Assembly (NCBI GenBank): GCA_021778895.1
Contig: JAJYBR010000002.1
Span: 1 to 64,000, forward strand
Reading direction: 5' to 3'
DNA: 64,000 nucleotides
Source: Actinomycetes bacterium
GTDB taxonomy: Bacteria > Actinomycetota > Acidimicrobiia > Acidimicrobiales > RAAP-2
The notes under the pieces were generated by a model. The model made no database searches. It worked only from the letters and a program-made list of their open reading frames with translations, and was not told the origin of the DNA. Within the stretch, counting starts at the first letter, position 1. Each line of letters opens with the position of its first letter. Shown here one piece after another: positions 18,927 through 27,509 of this stretch. The position numbers and the translations under genes are program-made.

Positions 18927-19580
18927 GTGCACGTCATCGTGGTCGGCTGCGGCCGTGTGGGGTCCGAGTTGGCCATGGGCCTGGCCGACACCGGCCACTC
19001 CGTCGTCATCGTCGACAAGAACCGCGACGCGCTGCGCCGGCTGACCCGTTACCACGGCAAGACGCTGGTGGGCTCGGGGTTCGACCGCGACATCCTCTTC
19101 AAGGCCGAGGCGCGCCACGCCGACGCGCTGGCCGCCGTGACCAGCGGGGACAACACCAACATCCTGTGCGCGCGCATCGCCCGGGACACCTACGGCATCA
19201 AGAACGTGGTCGCGCGCATCTACGACCCCCAGCGCGCCGAGATCTACCTGAAGCTCGGGATCCCGACCGTGGCGACGTCGCGCTGGACGACCCAGCAGGT
19301 GCGCCGCTGGCTGCTGCCCTCGGACGACTCCATCGAGTGGTCCGACGGTGCGGGCACGATGCACCTGGTGGAGCGCATCGTCCCCGACGCCCTGGCCGGG
19401 CGGCCCCTCAGCGAGTTCAACCGGGGCGACCGGGTGCGCGTCGTCGGCCTGGTGCGCGGCGGCTCGGGCCGCATCGACGTGGAGGGCCTCTTCGCCCAGG
19501 AGGACGACACGCTGGAGTTCCTGGTCACCGCGGCCGGCCTCGACGAGCTCGATGCGCTGTTGCAGCGGAGGACGCCGTGA
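18927..19580 (+). CDS. trkA: TrkA-type potassium uptake regulator, first copy
   Basis: 217-residue RCK protein: an N-terminal NAD-binding Rossmann domain (VHVIVVGCGRVGSE; acidic VDKN at the end of strand 2) and a C-terminal RCK-C domain from about residue 135. It gates potassium transporters in response to nucleotides. GTG at 18927 gives the canonical HVIVVGCGRVG start; ATG at 18918 is an alternative. A TCAGAT box lies 7 bases upstream. The stop overlaps the second TrkA gene (GTGA). Confidence 0.9.
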   Translation: MHVIVVGCGRVGSELAMGLADTGHSVVIVDKNRDALRRLTRYHGKTLVGSGFDRDILFKAEARHADALAAVTSGDNTNILCARIARDTYGIKNVVARIYDPQRAEIYLKLGIPTVATSRWTTQQVRRWLLPSDDSIEWSDGAGTMHLVERIVPDALAGRPLSEFNRGDRVRVVGLVRGGSGRIDVEGLFAQEDDTLEFLVTAAGLDELDALLQRRTP

Positions 19581-20245
19581 GGGTGGTCATCGCCGGCGGC
19601 GGCTCGGTGGGCACGGCGATCGCCCTGGACCTCCTGGACCGGCACCACCAGGTGACGCTGCTCGAGCAGGTCACGACGGTCGCCGAGCGGCTCAAGACCC
19701 TGCTGCTCGGGGTGAACGTGATGGCCGCGGACGCCTGCGAGTACTCCTCGCTGGTGGCCGCCGACCTGCGCAACGTGGACGTGGTGATCGCGGCGACCGG
19801 GGACGACGAGGACAACCTCGTCGTGAGCTGGCTGTCCAAGCAGGAGTTCGGGGTGCCCCGGGTGATCGCCCGCATCAACAACTCGCGCAACGCCTGGCTC
19901 TTCAACGAGAGCTGGGGCGTCGACGTGTCCGTGTCGACTCCCGCCCTGATCACGTCCCTGGTCGACGAGGCGGTCGAGGTGGGCGCGATGATCAACCTGC
20001 TGGACCTGGCCGACGGGCGGATGCGCCTCATGGAGGTGACGCTGGCCTCGGACTCGCCGGCTGTGGCCAACGAGGTCACCCTGGACGACCTGCGCCTGAG
20101 CGACGCCGTGCGCGTGGTGGCCGTGGTGCGTCACGACCAGCCCCTCACGCCCACCCCCTCGATGCGCTTCCAGGAGCACGATCACGTGATTCTCCTGGCC
20201 CGCGCGGAGGCGGCCGAGGAGGGAGCCGAGCCCTTCGTCGGCTAG
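19577..20245 (+). CDS. trkA2: TrkA-type potassium uptake regulator, second copy
   Basis: 222-residue RCK protein, tandem paralogue of the previous gene. Rossmann motif VVIAGGGSVGTAIA at the start, with LLEQ closing strand 2, and an RCK-C domain ending in HDHVILLA. The GTG overlaps the first copy's stop, so the two are coupled and likely form a hetero-assembly. The pair diverges from the APC permease, as in many Actinomycetota. Confidence 0.9.
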   Translation: MRVVIAGGGSVGTAIALDLLDRHHQVTLLEQVTTVAERLKTLLLGVNVMAADACEYSSLVAADLRNVDVVIAATGDDEDNLVVSWLSKQEFGVPRVIARINNSRNAWLFNESWGVDVSVSTPALITSLVDEAVEVGAMINLLDLADGRMRLMEVTLASDSPAVANEVTLDDLRLSDAVRVVAVVRHDQPLTPTPSMRFQEHDHVILLARAEAAEEGAEPFVG

Positions 20246-20255
20246 GACCCAGCCG

Positions 20256-20261
20256 TAGCAT
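20256..20261 (+). promoter_or_regulatory. -10 box of the HAD hydrolase gene (leaderless)
   Basis: TAGCAT, six bases before the GTG at 20268; lies just after the trkA2 stop, so the HAD gene probably has its own start. Confidence 0.5.
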
Positions 20262-20267
20262 GGGGCC

Positions 20268-21035
20268 GTGAGGGCCGCTTTCTTCGACTTGGACAAGACG
20301 GTGATCGCCAAGTCCTCCCTGGTCGCCTTCGGTCCCCAGCTCCACGCGCGGGGCCTGCTCCACCGGCGCACGCTGGTGCGCGCGGTCGTGACCCAGATGC
20401 TGTTCCTGCGCTTCGGGGCCGACGAGGACCGCCTGGCCAAGATGGGCCGGGCCGTGCTCAAGGTGACGCGGGGCTGGGACGCCGACGAGATGCGCGAGCT
20501 GGTCGCCTCGACCCTCAACGAGGTCATCGAGCCCCTGGTCTACGCCGAGGCCCGGGCCCTGATCGACTACCACCGCAGCCGGGGCGACGAGGTGTGGCTG
20601 GTGTCGAGCTCGCCGAGCGAGGTCGTCGAGCCCTTCGCCGCCCTCCTCAACATCACCGGGGCCATCGCCTCGCGGGCCCGTATCGACGCGGAGGGCAAGT
20701 TCACCGGGGACATGGACTTCTTCGCCCGGGGCGCCAACAAGGCCGTGGCCATCGTCGAGCTGGCCGAGCAGCGCGGCATCGACCTCGCCGAGTCCTACGC
20801 CTACTCGGACTCCGAGACCGACGCCCCCATGCTCGAGGCCGTGGGCCACGCCTACGCCGTCAACCCCGACCGGGCCCTGGCCCGCCTGGCCCACGACCGC
20901 CAGTGGCCGATCCTGAGCTTCACCCACCCGGTGCGCGCGGCCAGCGGCTCGCGCTCGCGCACGCCGTACCTGGTGAGCGTGGTGATCCTGGGCCTGGCGG
21001 CCGTGCTCGGCCGCTCGCGCGCGCGCCGGCCCTGA
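20268..21035 (+). CDS. HAD-IB family phosphatase with C-terminal membrane anchor
   Basis: 255 residues, SerB-like HAD hydrolase. Motif I AAFFDLDKTVI (DxDxT), motif II WLVSSSPSEVV, motif III Lys in ARGANKAVAIVEL, motif IV YSDSETDAPML. A cap of helices sits between I and II. The last 25 residues (TPYLVSVVILGLAAVLG) are hydrophobic followed by SRARRP, suggesting attachment to the membrane inner face. The substrate cannot be read from sequence; phospholipid-related or lysophosphatidate phosphatases are related members. Confidence 0.85.
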   Translation: MRAAFFDLDKTVIAKSSLVAFGPQLHARGLLHRRTLVRAVVTQMLFLRFGADEDRLAKMGRAVLKVTRGWDADEMRELVASTLNEVIEPLVYAEARALIDYHRSRGDEVWLVSSSPSEVVEPFAALLNITGAIASRARIDAEGKFTGDMDFFARGANKAVAIVELAEQRGIDLAESYAYSDSETDAPMLEAVGHAYAVNPDRALARLAHDRQWPILSFTHPVRAASGSRSRTPYLVSVVILGLAAVLGRSRARRP

Positions 21036-21045
21036 GACCGGGGGC

Positions 21046-21999
21046 CTAGAGGGTCAGCAGGTCGCGCGCCCCGGTGTCCGAGGACGGGTGGCGCAACTTG
21101 CTCATGGCGCGGGCCTCGATCTGGCGGATGCGCTCGCGGGTCAGGTTCATCTCGGCGCCCACGTCCTCGAGGGTGCGGATCTCGCCGGCCCCGTCGAGGC
21201 CGAAGCGCATGCGCAGGATCTTGCGCTCGCGCTCGTCAAGGGGCTCGAGCAGCTTCTCGATGGCCTCGGGCATCATCTTGACGGCGGCCACGTCGAAGGG
21301 CGACTCGGCCGAGCGGTCCTCGACGACGTCGCCGAGCTCGGCGTCACCGTCCTCGCGCAGCGGCTCGGACAGCGAGATCGGCTCGGAGCGGAAGCGCAGC
21401 GCCTCGATGAGCTTGTCCTCGGGCATCTCGCACTCGTCGCACAGCTCCTTGATGGTGGGCGGCCGACCGAACTTGAGCTCCAGGCGTGACTGGGCCTTCT
21501 GGACGCGGGCCAGGGTGTCGCCGGCGTGCACCGGGAGCCGGATGGTCCGGCCGGTGTTGGCGATGCCGCGGGTGATCGCCTGGCGGATCCACCACGTGGC
21601 GTAGGTCGAGAACTTGAAGCCCTTGCGCCAGTCGAACTTCTCGACCGCGTGCATCAGACCGAGGTTGCCCTCCTGGATCAGGTCCAGCAGCGGCAGCCCG
21701 GAGGCCTGGTACTTCTTGGCGATCGACACGACCAGGCGGAGGTTCGACTGGACGAAGTCGCGCTCGGCCTGCTCTCCGCGGTGCACGGTGCGCCGCAGCG
21801 CCTGGCGCCGCGTGGGGGCCAGCTTGACCTTCTTGTCGGCCTCGGCGGCCTCGATCTCGCCCCGGGCCTCGCGGCCCTCCTCGATGAGCTGGGCCAACTG
21901 GACCTCATCGTCCTTGGTCAGCAGGGCGTACTGCCCGATGTCGGAGAGATACAGACGGACGAGGTCCTCATCGTCGCGGTCGACGCGATCCTTGGCCAT
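21046..21999 (-). CDS. RNA polymerase sigma factor, SigA/RpoD family
   Basis: 317-residue group 1/2 sigma-70 factor. Region 1.2 DLVRLYLSDIGQYALLT, region 2 (SNLRLVVSIAKKY, LLDLIQEGNLGLMHAVEKFD, FSTYATWWIRQAI), region 3, and region 4.2 with LTRERIRQIEARAMSKLR. No long 1.1 region, so it is either the housekeeping factor with a short N-terminus or a SigB-like group 2 factor. ATG at 21999 has GGAAGGAG eight bases upstream; an in-frame ATG further up lacks such a site. Confidence 0.93.
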   Translation of the reverse strand: MAKDRVDRDDEDLVRLYLSDIGQYALLTKDDEVQLAQLIEEGREARGEIEAAEADKKVKLAPTRRQALRRTVHRGEQAERDFVQSNLRLVVSIAKKYQASGLPLLDLIQEGNLGLMHAVEKFDWRKGFKFSTYATWWIRQAITRGIANTGRTIRLPVHAGDTLARVQKAQSRLELKFGRPPTIKELCDECEMPEDKLIEALRFRSEPISLSEPLREDGDAELGDVVEDRSAESPFDVAAVKMMPEAIEKLLEPLDERERKILRMRFGLDGAGEIRTLEDVGAEMNLTRERIRQIEARAMSKLRHPSSDTGARDLLTL

Positions 22000-22033
22000 G
22001 GTCTCCTTCCAGAGGCTCCACCTAGACATCTCG

Positions 22034-22039
22034 GTTATA
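22034..22039 (-). promoter_or_regulatory. -10 box of the sigma factor gene
   Basis: TATAAC on the minus strand, about 35 bases before the start codon, leaving a short leader with a good ribosome binding site. Unlike many genes here it is not leaderless. Confidence 0.45.
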
Positions 22040-22125
22040 CGGAGCCGCGCAACCTCCGATCGGCGCTCCGGACATCCGCTCCAGCGGGCCTTCTAGCCTA
22101 CTGGCCCGCTCCCCGCCTTTGACCC

Positions 22126-23862
22126 CTACGCGGGCCGGAACCCGTTGGTGATCGGCATGCGCCGGTCCCGGCCGAAGGCCTTGGACGTGATGCGCACCCC
22201 GGGGGGCGACTGGCGGCGCTTGTACTCGGAGGAGTCGACCAGGCGCACGATGCGCACCACGAGCTCGGGGTCGTAGCCGAGGGCCACCATCGCCTCGGCC
22301 GTGAAGTCGCGCTCGACGTAGAGCTCGAGCAGCGGGTCGAGTTCCTCGTAGGGGGGCAGCGACTGGTCGTCGCGCTGGTCGGGGCGCAGCTCGGCCGAGG
22401 GGGCCTTCTCCAGCACGGTCTCGGGGATCGGCTCGGGGTCGCCGTCGCGGCGCGCGCGGGCGTTGCGGTGGCGGCACAGCTCGTAGACCAGGGTCTTGGG
22501 CACGTCCTTGATCACCGCGAACCCGCCCGCCGAGTCGCCGTACAAGGTGGAGTAGCCGGTCGCCATCTCGGACTTGTTGCCCGTCGTCAGCACGATCGCC
22601 CCGGTGGCATTCGACAGCGCCATCAGGATGACGCCCCGGATGCGGGACTGCAGGTTCTCGTCGGTCAGGCCGGTCGGCTCGCCCGCGAGCAGGGGCGCGA
22701 GCACGTCGGCCAGGGCCGCGTGCACCGACTCGATCGGCACCTCGGCCAGGTCGATGTCGAGGCGCTCGGCCACCGCGGCGGCGTCGCTCAGGGATCCCGG
22801 CGAGGAGTACCGGCTGGGCAGCGCCACCCCGCGCACCGCCGCTGCCCCAACCGCGTCGACGGCGATCGTGGCCACCAAGGACGAGTCGATCCCGCCCGAC
22901 ATGCCCAGCACGACCGAGCGGAAGCCGTTCTTGCGCAGGTAGTCCCGGGTGCCCACGACCAGGGCCTGGTAGATCTCGGCGACGTCGTCGGCCGGCTCGG
23001 CGACCGGCCCGCGGCGCGGCGCCGGCGGGGCGCCCAGGGTCTCGATCGGGACGCCGACCGGGGAGGCCGCCGCCTCGACGTCGACGACCAGCAGCGCCTC
23101 GTCGAAGGCGCCGGCACGCGCCAGCACCTCGCCTCGGGCGTCCACGACCACGCTCTGGCCGTCGAAGACCAGCTCGTCCTGGCCGCCCACCAGGTTCACG
23201 TACGCGATGGGGCAGCCGACCTCGCGCGCGCGCTCGACCAGCATGCGCTCGCGCTCGACCCGGCGCCCGCGCGCGAAGGGCGAGGCGTTGGCGACGACCA
23301 GGAGCGTCGCGCCCTGGGCGGCCAGCTCGGCGGCCGGACCGGCCGCGGCCCACACGTCCTCGCAGATCAGCAGGCCGACGGCCACGCCGCGGACGTTGAC
23401 GATGGCGTGGGGGCCGACCCCGCGGCGAAAGTACCGCCGCTCGTCGAAGACGTCGTAGTTGGGCAGGAGGCGCTTGGTTGCTGTGGCCACCACGTCGCCG
23501 CGATCCACCGCCACCAGGGCGTTGGCCACGCGGGGGTGGTCGGGGCCCTCGGGCACGTCGCGGCTGTCCCCCGAGGCGGCGAGCTCGACGCTCGGACCCT
23601 CGGGCAGGACCGTCCCGATCAGGGCCGCGGGCCCGAGACCACTGGCCACGACCGCCAGGGCGGCGCGGGCCGACTCGATGAACCCCTCCTTGAGCAAGAG
23701 GTCCTCGGGCGGATAGCCCACCAGGGCCAACTCGGGGGTCACCATCAGGTCGGCGCCAGCGGCCGCGGCCGCCGTGCGCAGGCGGCCGATCGTCGCGACG
23801 TTGTCGGCCAGGCCTCCGACCACCGCGTTCATCTGGGCGAGTGCGAGGCGGACCACCGGCAC
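22126..23862 (-). CDS. nadE: Glutamine-dependent NAD+ synthetase
   Basis: 578 residues: N-terminal nitrilase-type glutaminase (catalytic Glu in TPELALVGYPP, Lys in TKRLLPNYDV, Cys in GLLICEDVW) and C-terminal NAD synthetase with PP-loop VLGMSGGIDSSLVA and TTGNKSEMATGYSTLYGD. It amidates nicotinate adenine dinucleotide using ammonia from glutamine. GTG at 23860-23862 follows a TAGGCT box by six bases. Length is a little under the 670-680 of mycobacterial NadE, matching the shorter bacterial type. Confidence 0.95.
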   Translation of the reverse strand: MPVVRLALAQMNAVVGGLADNVATIGRLRTAAAAAGADLMVTPELALVGYPPEDLLLKEGFIESARAALAVVASGLGPAALIGTVLPEGPSVELAASGDSRDVPEGPDHPRVANALVAVDRGDVVATATKRLLPNYDVFDERRYFRRGVGPHAIVNVRGVAVGLLICEDVWAAAGPAAELAAQGATLLVVANASPFARGRRVERERMLVERAREVGCPIAYVNLVGGQDELVFDGQSVVVDARGEVLARAGAFDEALLVVDVEAAASPVGVPIETLGAPPAPRRGPVAEPADDVAEIYQALVVGTRDYLRKNGFRSVVLGMSGGIDSSLVATIAVDAVGAAAVRGVALPSRYSSPGSLSDAAAVAERLDIDLAEVPIESVHAALADVLAPLLAGEPTGLTDENLQSRIRGVILMALSNATGAIVLTTGNKSEMATGYSTLYGDSAGGFAVIKDVPKTLVYELCRHRNARARRDGDPEPIPETVLEKAPSAELRPDQRDDQSLPPYEELDPLLELYVERDFTAEAMVALGYDPELVVRIVRLVDSSEYKRRQSPPGVRITSKAFGRDRRMPITNGFRPA

Positions 23863-23868
23863 GTGCGA

Positions 23869-23874
23869 AGCCTA
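23869..23874 (-). promoter_or_regulatory. -10 box of nadE (leaderless)
   Basis: TAGGCT on the minus strand, six bases before the GTG start. Confidence 0.5.
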
Positions 23875-23913
23875 CCGGCACGCCCGCGCAGGCCCCCAGA
23901 GGAGTCCGCGCGA

Positions 23914-23931
23914 GTTTCACACGGGGTTAAC
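23914..23931 (+). promoter_or_regulatory. Candidate GlnR-type box upstream of glnII
   Basis: GTTTC, seven bases, then GTTAAC. Read on the other strand it is GTTAAC-n7-GAAAC, close to the actinobacterial GlnR box GTnAC-n6-GAAAC but one base longer in the spacer. It lies about 86-103 bases upstream of glnII, and a GlnR-like gene lies in the same cluster. Confidence 0.35.
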
Positions 23932-24016
23932 ACAACGCGGTGCGCCGGCGAGTCGCGACCGCCAGACTTGAGGGGTCGCGAGGGGCGCGACCGACGTCAG
24001 CACTGGAGGAGCCGAA

Positions 24017-25117
24017 GTGGCGTACCAGGCCGAGTACATCTGGATCGACGGGGCCGAGCCCACGCACGGTCTGCGCTCGAAGACCAAGATCGTCGCCGAC
24101 GGCAAGAAGCCGCCGGTGTGGGGCTTCGACGGGTCGAGCACCAACCAGGCCACCGGCAGCTTCTCGGACTGCGTGCTCCAGCCGGTCTTCACCTGCCCGG
24201 ATCCGCTGCGCGGGCCCAACGACGTCCTCGTCATGTGCGAGGTGCTCAACGCCGACCTGACCCCGCACCCCACCAACACGCGGGCCGCGGCGGTCGCGGC
24301 GGCCAAGAAGTACGCCAGCTTCGAGCCGATGTTCGGGATCGAGCAGGAGTACACGTTCTTCCAGGACGGCCGCCCCTACGGCTGGCCCGACGTGGGCTTC
24401 CCCGCCCCCCAGGGCCCCTACTACTGCGGCGTGGGCGGGAACAAGCTGCCCGGGCGCGACATCGTCGAGGCCCACACGCTGGCCTGCCTGCGCGCGGGCC
24501 TGGCCATCGAGGGCACCAACGCCGAGGTCATGATGGGCCAGTGGGAGTTCCAGGTCGGGGTCCTCAGCACGGTCGCCGTGGGGGACCAGCTCTGGACGGC
24601 CCGCTGGCTGCTCCAGCGCATCGCCGAGGACTACGGCGTCGACGTCAGCTTTGACGCCAAGCCCGTCCAGGGCGACTGGAACGGGGCGGGCGCCCACACC
24701 AACTTCTCGACCAAGCAGATGCGCGCGGCCGGCGGCTTCGACGCGATCATCGCGGGCTGCGAGGCCCTGGCCACGCGGGCGCTCGAGCACGTCGAGAACT
24801 ACGGCGTGGGCATCAAGGACCGCCTGACCGGCGCCCACGAGACCGCCCCGTGGTCGTCGTTCTCCTACGGGGTCTCGAACCGCGGCTCGTCGGTGCGCAT
24901 CCCCGGAGCCGTGGCCCGCGACCAGCGCGGCTACCTGGAGGACCGGCGCCCCAACGCCAACGCCGACCCCTACGTCGTGGCGCGCCTGATGGTCGAGACG
25001 ATCTGCGGGGCCGCCACGGCGCCGCGCCGGGCCCCGGCCGCCAAGCCGGCGCGGGCCGCCGCGCCCGCCCGGACCAGCCGAGCCGCCACGGGCGCGAAGG
25101 CCGTCGCGCGCCGCTAG
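24017..25117 (+). CDS. glnII: Glutamine synthetase type II
   Basis: Eukaryote-like GSII, 366 residues; makes glutamine from glutamate, ammonia and ATP. AEYIWIDGAEP and WGFDGSSTNQA form the N-terminal domain; GIEQEYTFF and GDWNGAGAHTNFSTK carry metal and substrate ligands; PWSSFSYGVSNRGSSVRIP is the ATP/Arg region. Residues 335-366 form an Ala/Lys/Arg/Pro-rich tail not usual for the family. GTG at 24017 has GGAGGA seven bases upstream. Followed by type I glnA after 28 bp. Confidence 0.94.
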   Translation: MAYQAEYIWIDGAEPTHGLRSKTKIVADGKKPPVWGFDGSSTNQATGSFSDCVLQPVFTCPDPLRGPNDVLVMCEVLNADLTPHPTNTRAAAVAAAKKYASFEPMFGIEQEYTFFQDGRPYGWPDVGFPAPQGPYYCGVGGNKLPGRDIVEAHTLACLRAGLAIEGTNAEVMMGQWEFQVGVLSTVAVGDQLWTARWLLQRIAEDYGVDVSFDAKPVQGDWNGAGAHTNFSTKQMRAAGGFDAIIAGCEALATRALEHVENYGVGIKDRLTGAHETAPWSSFSYGVSNRGSSVRIPGAVARDQRGYLEDRRPNANADPYVVARLMVETICGAATAPRRAPAAKPARAAAPARTSRAATGAKAVARR

Positions 25118-25122
25118 GGCGG

Positions 25123-25138
25123 CCCCCGAGCGTGGGGG
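25123..25138 (+). promoter_or_regulatory. Small hairpin between glnII and glnA
   Basis: CCCCC-GAGCGT-GGGGG, a five-pair stem. The right arm is the purine-rich stretch that would act as the glnA ribosome binding site (ATG at 25146), so folding could lower glnA translation. No U-run follows, so it is not a normal terminator. Confidence 0.3.
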
Positions 25139-25145
25139 TGCAACA

Positions 25146-26444
25146 ATGAGCAGCGTGCAGAGCCAGGCGCAGTACGTGCTGCGAACGGTCGAGGAGCGGC
25201 GCGTCCGCTTCGTCCAGCTGTGGTTCACCGACGTGCTGGGGCGCCACAAGGCGTTCCACGTGACCCCGGCCGAGCTCGAAGACGCCCTCGACCAGGGCAT
25301 GACCTTCGACGGCAGCGCCATCGACGGCTTCTCGCGCACCAACGAGTCCGACGTCCTGGCCCGGCCCGACCTGACGACCTTCCAGCTGCTGCCCTGGTAC
25401 CACGAGGGCGACGGCGTCGCCCGGGTCTTCTGCGACATCCACAACCTGGACGGGACACCCTTCGCGGGCTGCCCGCGCCAGCAGCTGCGCCGGGTGCTGC
25501 GCGAGGCCCACGACGCGGGCTACACGTTCTTCGTGGCCCCCGAGGTGGAGTTCTTCTACTTCGCGGACCCCCCGATCAACTCGGCCCCCCAGCCCATCGA
25601 CAACGGCAGCTACTTCGACCTGGCCCCCGACGACACGGGCAGCCAGCTGCGGCGCCGCAGCGTGCTGATGCTCGAGGAGATGGGCATCGGCGTCGAGCAC
25701 GCCCAGCACGAGGACGCCCCGGGCCAGTACGAGATCGACTTGCGCTACACCGACGCCCTCTCGATGGCCGACACCGTCATGTCGGTGCGCTTCGTCGTCA
25801 AGGAGCTGGCCCGCCAGGCCGGCGTCTTCGCCAGCTTCATGCCCAAGCCGCTGTCGTGGACCCAGGGGTCGGGCATGCACACCCACCTGTCCCTGTGGCG
25901 CGACGACGAGAACGCCTTCATCGGCGACGGCCCCTACGGGCTGTCCCCGGTCGCGACGCACTTCCTCGCGGGCCTGGTGCGCCACGCGCCCGAGATCACC
26001 GCGATCACCAACCAGTGGGTCAACTCCTACAAGCGCCTGGTCCCAGGCCAGGAGGCCCCCTCCAATGCCGACTGGGCCCGCTTCGACCGGGCCGCGCTGG
26101 TGCGCATTCCCTCGGTCAAGCCGGGGCGCATCGACTCGACGCGTCTGGAGTACCGCTCGCCGGACCCGGCCGCCAACCCCTACCTGGCCTTCGCGGTCAT
26201 CCTGGCTGCGGGCCTGCGCGGCGTGGTGGGCGACTACGAGCTGCCGCGAGAGGGCGAGGCCGTGGGCCGCCTGCCCCAGTCGCTGGCCGAGGCCGTGGAC
26301 CTGATGGAGACCTCGTCGCTGTTGCACGAGACCCTGGGCGAGCACCTGGTGGAGTGGTTCTTGCGCAACAAGCGCGCCGAGTGGGACGCCTACCGTGGTC
26401 AGGTGACGCCATTCGAGCTCGAACGGTACCTCCCACTGCTGTGA
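25146..26444 (+). CDS. glnA: Glutamine synthetase type I (alpha-like)
   Basis: 432 residues. MTFDGSAIDGF, APEVEFFYF, GQYEIDL, GSGMHTHLSL, NSYKRLVPG and STRLEYRSPDPAANPYL are the GSI motifs. The size and lack of the 25-residue insertion point to the GSI-alpha group, which is not controlled by adenylylation, although a Tyr is present at the equivalent place (GDYELP). ATG at 25146 after GGGGGTG. Its stop overlaps the GlnR-like gene (GTGA). Confidence 0.93.
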   Translation: MSSVQSQAQYVLRTVEERRVRFVQLWFTDVLGRHKAFHVTPAELEDALDQGMTFDGSAIDGFSRTNESDVLARPDLTTFQLLPWYHEGDGVARVFCDIHNLDGTPFAGCPRQQLRRVLREAHDAGYTFFVAPEVEFFYFADPPINSAPQPIDNGSYFDLAPDDTGSQLRRRSVLMLEEMGIGVEHAQHEDAPGQYEIDLRYTDALSMADTVMSVRFVVKELARQAGVFASFMPKPLSWTQGSGMHTHLSLWRDDENAFIGDGPYGLSPVATHFLAGLVRHAPEITAITNQWVNSYKRLVPGQEAPSNADWARFDRAALVRIPSVKPGRIDSTRLEYRSPDPAANPYLAFAVILAAGLRGVVGDYELPREGEAVGRLPQSLAEAVDLMETSSLLHETLGEHLVEWFLRNKRAEWDAYRGQVTPFELERYLPLL

Positions 26445-27136
26445 TCGACGTCGTCCTGTGCGTGCCGTCCTGCGAGGGACCGATCCGCAAGGCCCTCGAG
26501 GTCACGGGCGTCACGCCGGCCGTCGCCAGCTCGGGGCGCCTGGCCGAGGTCAGTGCGCTCGAGCCCGCGGGCGGCTTCGCCGGGGCCGTCATCAACGCGG
26601 CCGGGTTCCCCTTCACCGAGGCGATGAACCTGTGCCGCCAGCTGCGCCACCGCACCACGTCGGTCGGGCCGATCATCCTGCTCGTGGACCACTACCAGCT
26701 CGACGACCTGACGTTCCGGGAGGACCTGTTCGACGACTTCGTCGTGGGGCCCTTCGACGTGAGTGAGCTGGCCACGCGGCTGCGGCACCGGCTGCGGCGC
26801 GCCGGCAACGAGTCGGTGGCCGCGCGCGTGGAGCACGGCGACTTGGCGATGAACCTGGAGACCTACCAGGCCACGATCGCCGGCCGCGTGATGGACCTCA
26901 CGTACATGGAGTACGAGCTCCTCCGGTTCCTCGCGACGAACCCGCAGCGGGTCTTCACCCGGGAGACGCTGCTCAGCCGGGTGTGGGGCTACGAGTACTA
27001 CGGGGGGGCGCGCACCGTGGACGTCCACGTGCGGCGCTTGCGGGCCAAGCTCGGCGAGGAGCACGCCCACCTGATCCAGACGGTGCGCTCGGTCGGCTAC
27101 CGCTTCGGCGTGCCCGAGCGCGAGGACGGCGACTAG
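26441..27136 (+). CDS. GlnR-like atypical OmpR-family regulator
   Basis: 231 residues. C-terminal winged helix (LTYMEYELLRFLATNPQRVFTRETLL, ARTVDVHVRRLRAKL, IQTVRSVGYRFG) with an N-terminal receiver-like domain. The acidic pair and phospho-acceptor Asp of ordinary receivers are missing: the site after strand 3 reads GAVINAAGF, with no Asp. It is translationally coupled to glnA through a GTGA overlap. Context and the phosphorylation-independent receiver fit GlnR, the actinobacterial nitrogen regulator, but sequence alone does not prove that. Confidence 0.78.
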   Translation: MIDVVLCVPSCEGPIRKALEVTGVTPAVASSGRLAEVSALEPAGGFAGAVINAAGFPFTEAMNLCRQLRHRTTSVGPIILLVDHYQLDDLTFREDLFDDFVVGPFDVSELATRLRHRLRRAGNESVAARVEHGDLAMNLETYQATIAGRVMDLTYMEYELLRFLATNPQRVFTRETLLSRVWGYEYYGGARTVDVHVRRLRAKLGEEHAHLIQTVRSVGYRFGVPEREDGD

Positions 27137-27140
27137 GCGC

Positions 27141-27500
27141 TCAGTGCGCGGGCGCGTGCGCCCACAGCTCCACCTCGGCGCGCGCGCCGAGGGGCAACTC
27201 GGCCACGGCGACCGCCGAGCGCGTGGGACGCGGGACGCTGAAGGTCTCGACCCACACCTCGTTGCAGGCGTCGAAGTCGTCCATGGACACCAGGAACAGC
27301 GTGGCCTTGACGACCTGGTCCAGGGAGGCTCCGGCCTCCTCCAGCACGTGCTGGGCGTTCTCTAGGGCCTGGCGCAACTGGCCGGCGGCACCGCCCTCGG
27401 CCATGGTGCGGACCTCGCGGTCCGGCAGCAGGCCCAGCTGGCCCGAGATCACGACGAGATCGCCCGCGCGACGCCACGGGGAGTAGGGACCGACAGTCAT
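27141..27500 (-). CDS. ridA: RidA family enamine/imine deaminase
   Basis: 119 residues of the YjgF/YER057c/UK114 family, which hydrolyses reactive 2-aminoacrylate-type enamines. VISGQLGLLPD, QALENAQHVLEEAGASLDQVVKATLFLVSMDDF and PTRSAVAVAELPLGARAEVEL are diagnostic; the Arg of PTRS is the catalytic Arg. Convergent with the GlnR-like gene, 4 bp apart. ATG at 27498-27500; nine bases separate it from the Fe-S carrier upstream, so the two are an operon. Confidence 0.9.
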   Translation of the reverse strand: MTVGPYSPWRRAGDLVVISGQLGLLPDREVRTMAEGGAAGQLRQALENAQHVLEEAGASLDQVVKATLFLVSMDDFDACNEVWVETFSVPRPTRSAVAVAELPLGARAEVELWAHAPAH

Positions 27501-27509
27501 GGCGCCTCT

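Noticed and set aside
18858..19364. Upstream extension of the APC permease
   Set aside because: Runs antisense through trkA; the leaderless promoter at 18865-18870 sets the start.
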